A stretch of DNA of 8,236 bases, from contig DCMF01000078.1 in NCBI GenBank assembly GCA_002321305.1, forward strand, positions 334 through 8,569, in the 5' to 3' direction. Shown one piece after another: positions 6,214-8,236 of the stretch; positions within the stretch are counted from its first letter, which is position 1, and each line of letters starts with the position of its first letter. The DNA is from Verrucomicrobia bacterium UBA1629 (GTDB lineage: Bacteria > Verrucomicrobiota > Kiritimatiellia > RFP12 > UBA1067). The notes below the pieces were generated by a model. It ran no database searches. It was not told the DNA's origin and saw only the letters and a program-made list of their open reading frames with translations. Position numbers and translations under genes: made by a program.

Positions 6214-7851
6214 ATGACCTGTGGAAAAATTGACAGACGGACATTTCTGGAACTTTGTGCGCTTTCCGCCGCGAGCGGTTGCGCGTCCCCGTTTGGACTT
6301 GGAAAGTCCGGCCGGGGCGGCGGCTCGCCTGACTACTGGTGCACATGGGCCACGCAGTCTCATTCGGTCGGGAAGTCCGTCAAGCTGGGGCTGATGGGCA
6401 GTTCGTTCCATGGCGACCAGGGCATCGCGTGGGCGCGCGACAACCTGAACGAGCGCATCCTGTTTGACGGCTGGGCGAAAAGCTACTACCCGTCCGTGCG
6501 CGGCAGCCTTTACTGTGTGCTGGACGACGGATGGGATGTCCCGTATGGCGAAAACCCCGGCAAGTCCATCGAGCCGTTCGGCTCGCTGGTGGCGGATGCG
6601 GAGCGGTTCCCGTCGTTCGCGGGGACGCCCGCCGCCCGCATGCGGGGGCTCAACCGTGCGCTTCAGGATCTCGGCTGGCGCGGGGCTGGCCTGTGGGTCG
6701 CCGCACAGGCCAGGGGCGAAGGGCGGAACGCCCGACTGGACGTCTCCGCCGCCCGCGAGGACCTGAAGCGCAAACTGGCGTGGTGTGCCGAAGCGGGCAT
6801 CGGCTATCTCAAGGTCGATTGGGGCGTGCATTCCGGTTCGACGGAATACCGGCGGTTGCTCAGCGAGGCGAAGGATGCGGAGGCGCCCGACGTGTTCGTC
6901 GAGCATTGCGCCGTCATGGGCGCGCCGTTCAACGGCCTCTCCTTCGGCGCGGACGGCACGATGACGTGTACGGGACGTGCGGCGGAAGACGCGCCCTGGC
7001 GGGAGCAGGCGCGGCAGATCATGCGCTTTGCGGATGTCCTGCGCATCTACGACCTCATGCAGCCGCTCACGCTGTGCAACGCCGCCGAGCGGACGCAGAT
7101 CCTGTTGCGCCTGGGCGAGGCGGATGCGGCCAAGGCCCTCGTCAACGTGGAGGACGAGATTTATCTCGGCGCGGCGCTGGGCTGCACGTTTGGCGCGATG
7201 CGCTCGCCCGACTCCATGCGTCCCTACGGCGGTCGCGACTGGTCGGACTGCTGGCGTCGCACGACGGAAGTCGTCCGCGCGACGAACTGGCGGCGTTATG
7301 CGCCCGCCTTTTCGGCGGCGGACGGCTCGCGCACGCTCGTTTCCGACGAGACGGTGACGGACGACTGGTTCTTCGAGACGGGGACGGTTTGGTGGAAGAA
7401 GATCTATGGAAAGCACCCGGTGCAGTCCGCGCCCGCGCGCATTGCGCGAAACCTGCCGCTGCCCGACGTGAAGGTGACGGGGGATGATTGCCCGCTGGTG
7501 TGCGTGTCGCGCCATCCGAACGGAGCCCTTGCCGTTGGCGCGCTGCCGCGCATCAAGTGGCCGCGCGGTCGCTTCGAGGTTCAGGCGGACATCCGCCTCG
7601 ACGTCGTGCCGGGACGGCATCTTGCGGTCTTCGGCACGGTCGCGTCCGTCAGCGTGCGCGACAACGGGGCGACACGTGTGCTGGCGCGTGACTTGGCGGC
7701 AGACGACTCGCCGAGCGAGGACATCACGAACGCCGTCGTCCGCACGGGTGACGGGCGGCTTGTCTTGCCCGGCGAGGTGCTGAACCGAATTGGCGCGCAG
7801 ACAACGCGCGACTTGTCGTCGCCGGCCTGTCACATCGAATTTGCCGGATAA
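6214..7851 (+). CDS. Tat-exported putative lipoprotein, clan GH-D (GH27/GH36-like) glycosidase
   Basis: The product is 545 residues. The start is fixed by an in-frame TGA at 6208-6210. The N-terminus has a twin-arginine motif (DRRTFLE, residues 7-13) and then a hydrophobic stretch ending AASGC (Cys23), a plausible lipobox. The body looks like a GH27/GH36-type (beta/alpha)8 barrel: YCVLDDGWDVP (Asp104-Asp105), GYLKVDWG with candidate nucleophile Asp202, VFVEHC (Glu230), and RIYD with candidate acid/base Asp280. Residues about 395-545 look like a C-terminal beta-sandwich. The likely reaction is hydrolysis of an alpha-linked sugar, perhaps alpha-1,6-galactose. This fits next to a mannanase on galactomannan, but the exact family and substrate are not certain; alpha-N-acetylgalactosaminidase or another alpha-glycosidase is possible. 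The ribosome-binding site is weak (GAAAG at 6200-6204). The gene is transcribed from its own promoter, and a secreted-protein gene follows after 59 bases. Confidence 0.75.
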   Translation: MTCGKIDRRTFLELCALSAASGCASPFGLGKSGRGGGSPDYWCTWATQSHSVGKSVKLGLMGSSFHGDQGIAWARDNLNERILFDGWAKSYYPSVRGSLYCVLDDGWDVPYGENPGKSIEPFGSLVADAERFPSFAGTPAARMRGLNRALQDLGWRGAGLWVAAQARGEGRNARLDVSAAREDLKRKLAWCAEAGIGYLKVDWGVHSGSTEYRRLLSEAKDAEAPDVFVEHCAVMGAPFNGLSFGADGTMTCTGRAAEDAPWREQARQIMRFADVLRIYDLMQPLTLCNAAERTQILLRLGEADAAKALVNVEDEIYLGAALGCTFGAMRSPDSMRPYGGRDWSDCWRRTTEVVRATNWRRYAPAFSAADGSRTLVSDETVTDDWFFETGTVWWKKIYGKHPVQSAPARIARNLPLPDVKVTGDDCPLVCVSRHPNGALAVGALPRIKWPRGRFEVQADIRLDVVPGRHLAVFGTVASVSVRDNGATRVLARDLAADDSPSEDITNAVVRTGDGRLVLPGEVLNRIGAQTTRDLSSPACHIEFAG

Positions 7852-7853
7852 CC

Positions 7854-7865
7854 ATTCACGTGAAT
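7854..7865. promoter_or_regulatory. Perfect 12-bp palindrome between genes
   Basis: ATTCACGTGAAT reads identically on both strands and starts two bases after the stop of the GH-D gene, about 45 bases before the next start codon. It could be an operator for a dimeric regulator of the downstream gene. A hairpin is unlikely because there is no loop. No second copy was seen in the window. Confidence 0.35.
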
Positions 7866-7892
7866 CAAATCAACTTGAATCCAACCAAACCG

Positions 7893-7900
7893 AAAGGAAA
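7893..7900 (+). promoter_or_regulatory. Ribosome-binding site of the last gene
   Basis: AAAGGAAA lies 10 bases before the ATG at 7911 and supports that start over the in-frame ATG at 7926. It resembles the site before the esterase-mannanase gene. Confidence 0.55.
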
Positions 7901-7910
7901 CGGAACAGCC

Positions 7911-8236
7911 ATGAAGACCCTGAAGATGAGAGTGAAAATCGCAGCCTGTGCGTGTGCGACAGCCTTGTGCGCCACGACGGCCTTTGCCGCCGATGCGCGC
8001 CTGACGTGGACAGGCGGAACGTCGGGCGACTGGAACGCCGCAGACGCATGGACGAATGAGTCGGGCGAAAAGGTCAGCTGGGCGGACGGCGCAGTCGCTG
8101 TCTTGACTGGCGAAAACGGCACGACCGTGAGCATCCCGGAAAACGTGACGATCGCCGCAAACGGCATCGACTGCGAGCCTTCCGCGAAAAGCGCCGTCAT
8201 CTACGTCAAGGGCAAGGGCATCTTGCGCATAGGGGG
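7911..8236 (+). CDS. Secreted protein, N-terminal part, paralogue of the first gene (3' end missing)
   Basis: The frame is open from the ATG at 7911 to the window edge, giving about 108 residues with no stop. Residues 1-26 form a clear Sec signal peptide: Lys/Arg-rich start, hydrophobic core and a cleavage site at TAFA-ADA. The mature start (RLTWTGG.SGDWNAADAW, then WADGAVAV, then KGKGILRIG) aligns without large gaps to the start of the first gene in the window, including the signal-to-domain boundary. It is therefore likely another large beta-repeat surface protein. The architecture beyond residue 108 cannot be known. It lies 59 bases after the GH-D gene in the same direction and may share its transcript. 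Confidence 0.8.
   Translation, partial: MKTLKMRVKIAACACATALCATTAFAADARLTWTGGTSGDWNAADAWTNESGEKVSWADGAVAVLTGENGTTVSIPENVTIAANGIDCEPSAKSAVIYVKGKGILRIG

Noticed and set aside
6169..7833. 554-codon open frame on the minus strand
   Set aside because: It is the antisense shadow of the GH-D gene, has Arg-rich low-information content, and would start and end without plausible signals.

Overview
The window looks like a carbohydrate-degradation locus from a GC-rich, Gram-negative bacterium, most likely of the PVC superphylum (Kiritimatiellota/Verrucomicrobiota type). This assignment is an inference. It rests on very GC-rich coding DNA, large secreted proteins with autotransporter-type beta-strand repeats and discoidin-like domains but no visible beta-barrel, paralogous copies of such proteins, a Tat-type export signal on an enzyme, and an ATPase/DUF4143 remnant. 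No ribosomal or taxonomic marker gene is present.

Layout, left to right. (1) Bases 1-2604 hold a 5'-truncated gene for a large secreted protein. It has a Sec-type signal, an N-terminal WxxG..SGDW beta domain, autotransporter-type strand repeats and two discoidin-like modules. (2) After 25 bases, bases 2630-5170 encode an 846-residue secreted fusion: an N-terminal beta-sandwich, a CE7 acetyl(xylan) esterase domain with Ser299/Asp382/His412, and a GH26 beta-mannanase domain with Glu650/Glu769. (3) Bases 5171-6210 are a degenerate, more AT-rich stretch. It holds a short protein-tail relic, an array of four 23-bp-period direct repeats, and the C-terminal third of a broken AAA-ATPase/DUF4143 gene that still has a strong ribosome-binding site. 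(4) An extended -10 promoter drives bases 6214-7851, a Tat-exported putative lipoprotein related to clan GH-D (GH27/GH36-like) alpha-galactosidases. (5) After a 59-base gap with a perfect 12-bp palindrome, bases 7911-8236 start another secreted protein that is paralogous at its N-terminus to the first gene.

How the genes may work together (inference): the esterase would remove acetyl groups, the GH26 domain would cut the beta-mannan backbone, and the GH-D enzyme would remove alpha-galactosyl branches. This suits acetylated galacto(gluco)mannan. The large discoidin and beta-repeat proteins may act as surface binding or display proteins, alternating with the enzyme genes, in an organism where no SusC/SusD pair is visible. 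The first 17 bases are a G homopolymer that is probably an assembly or sequencing artefact at a contig end.
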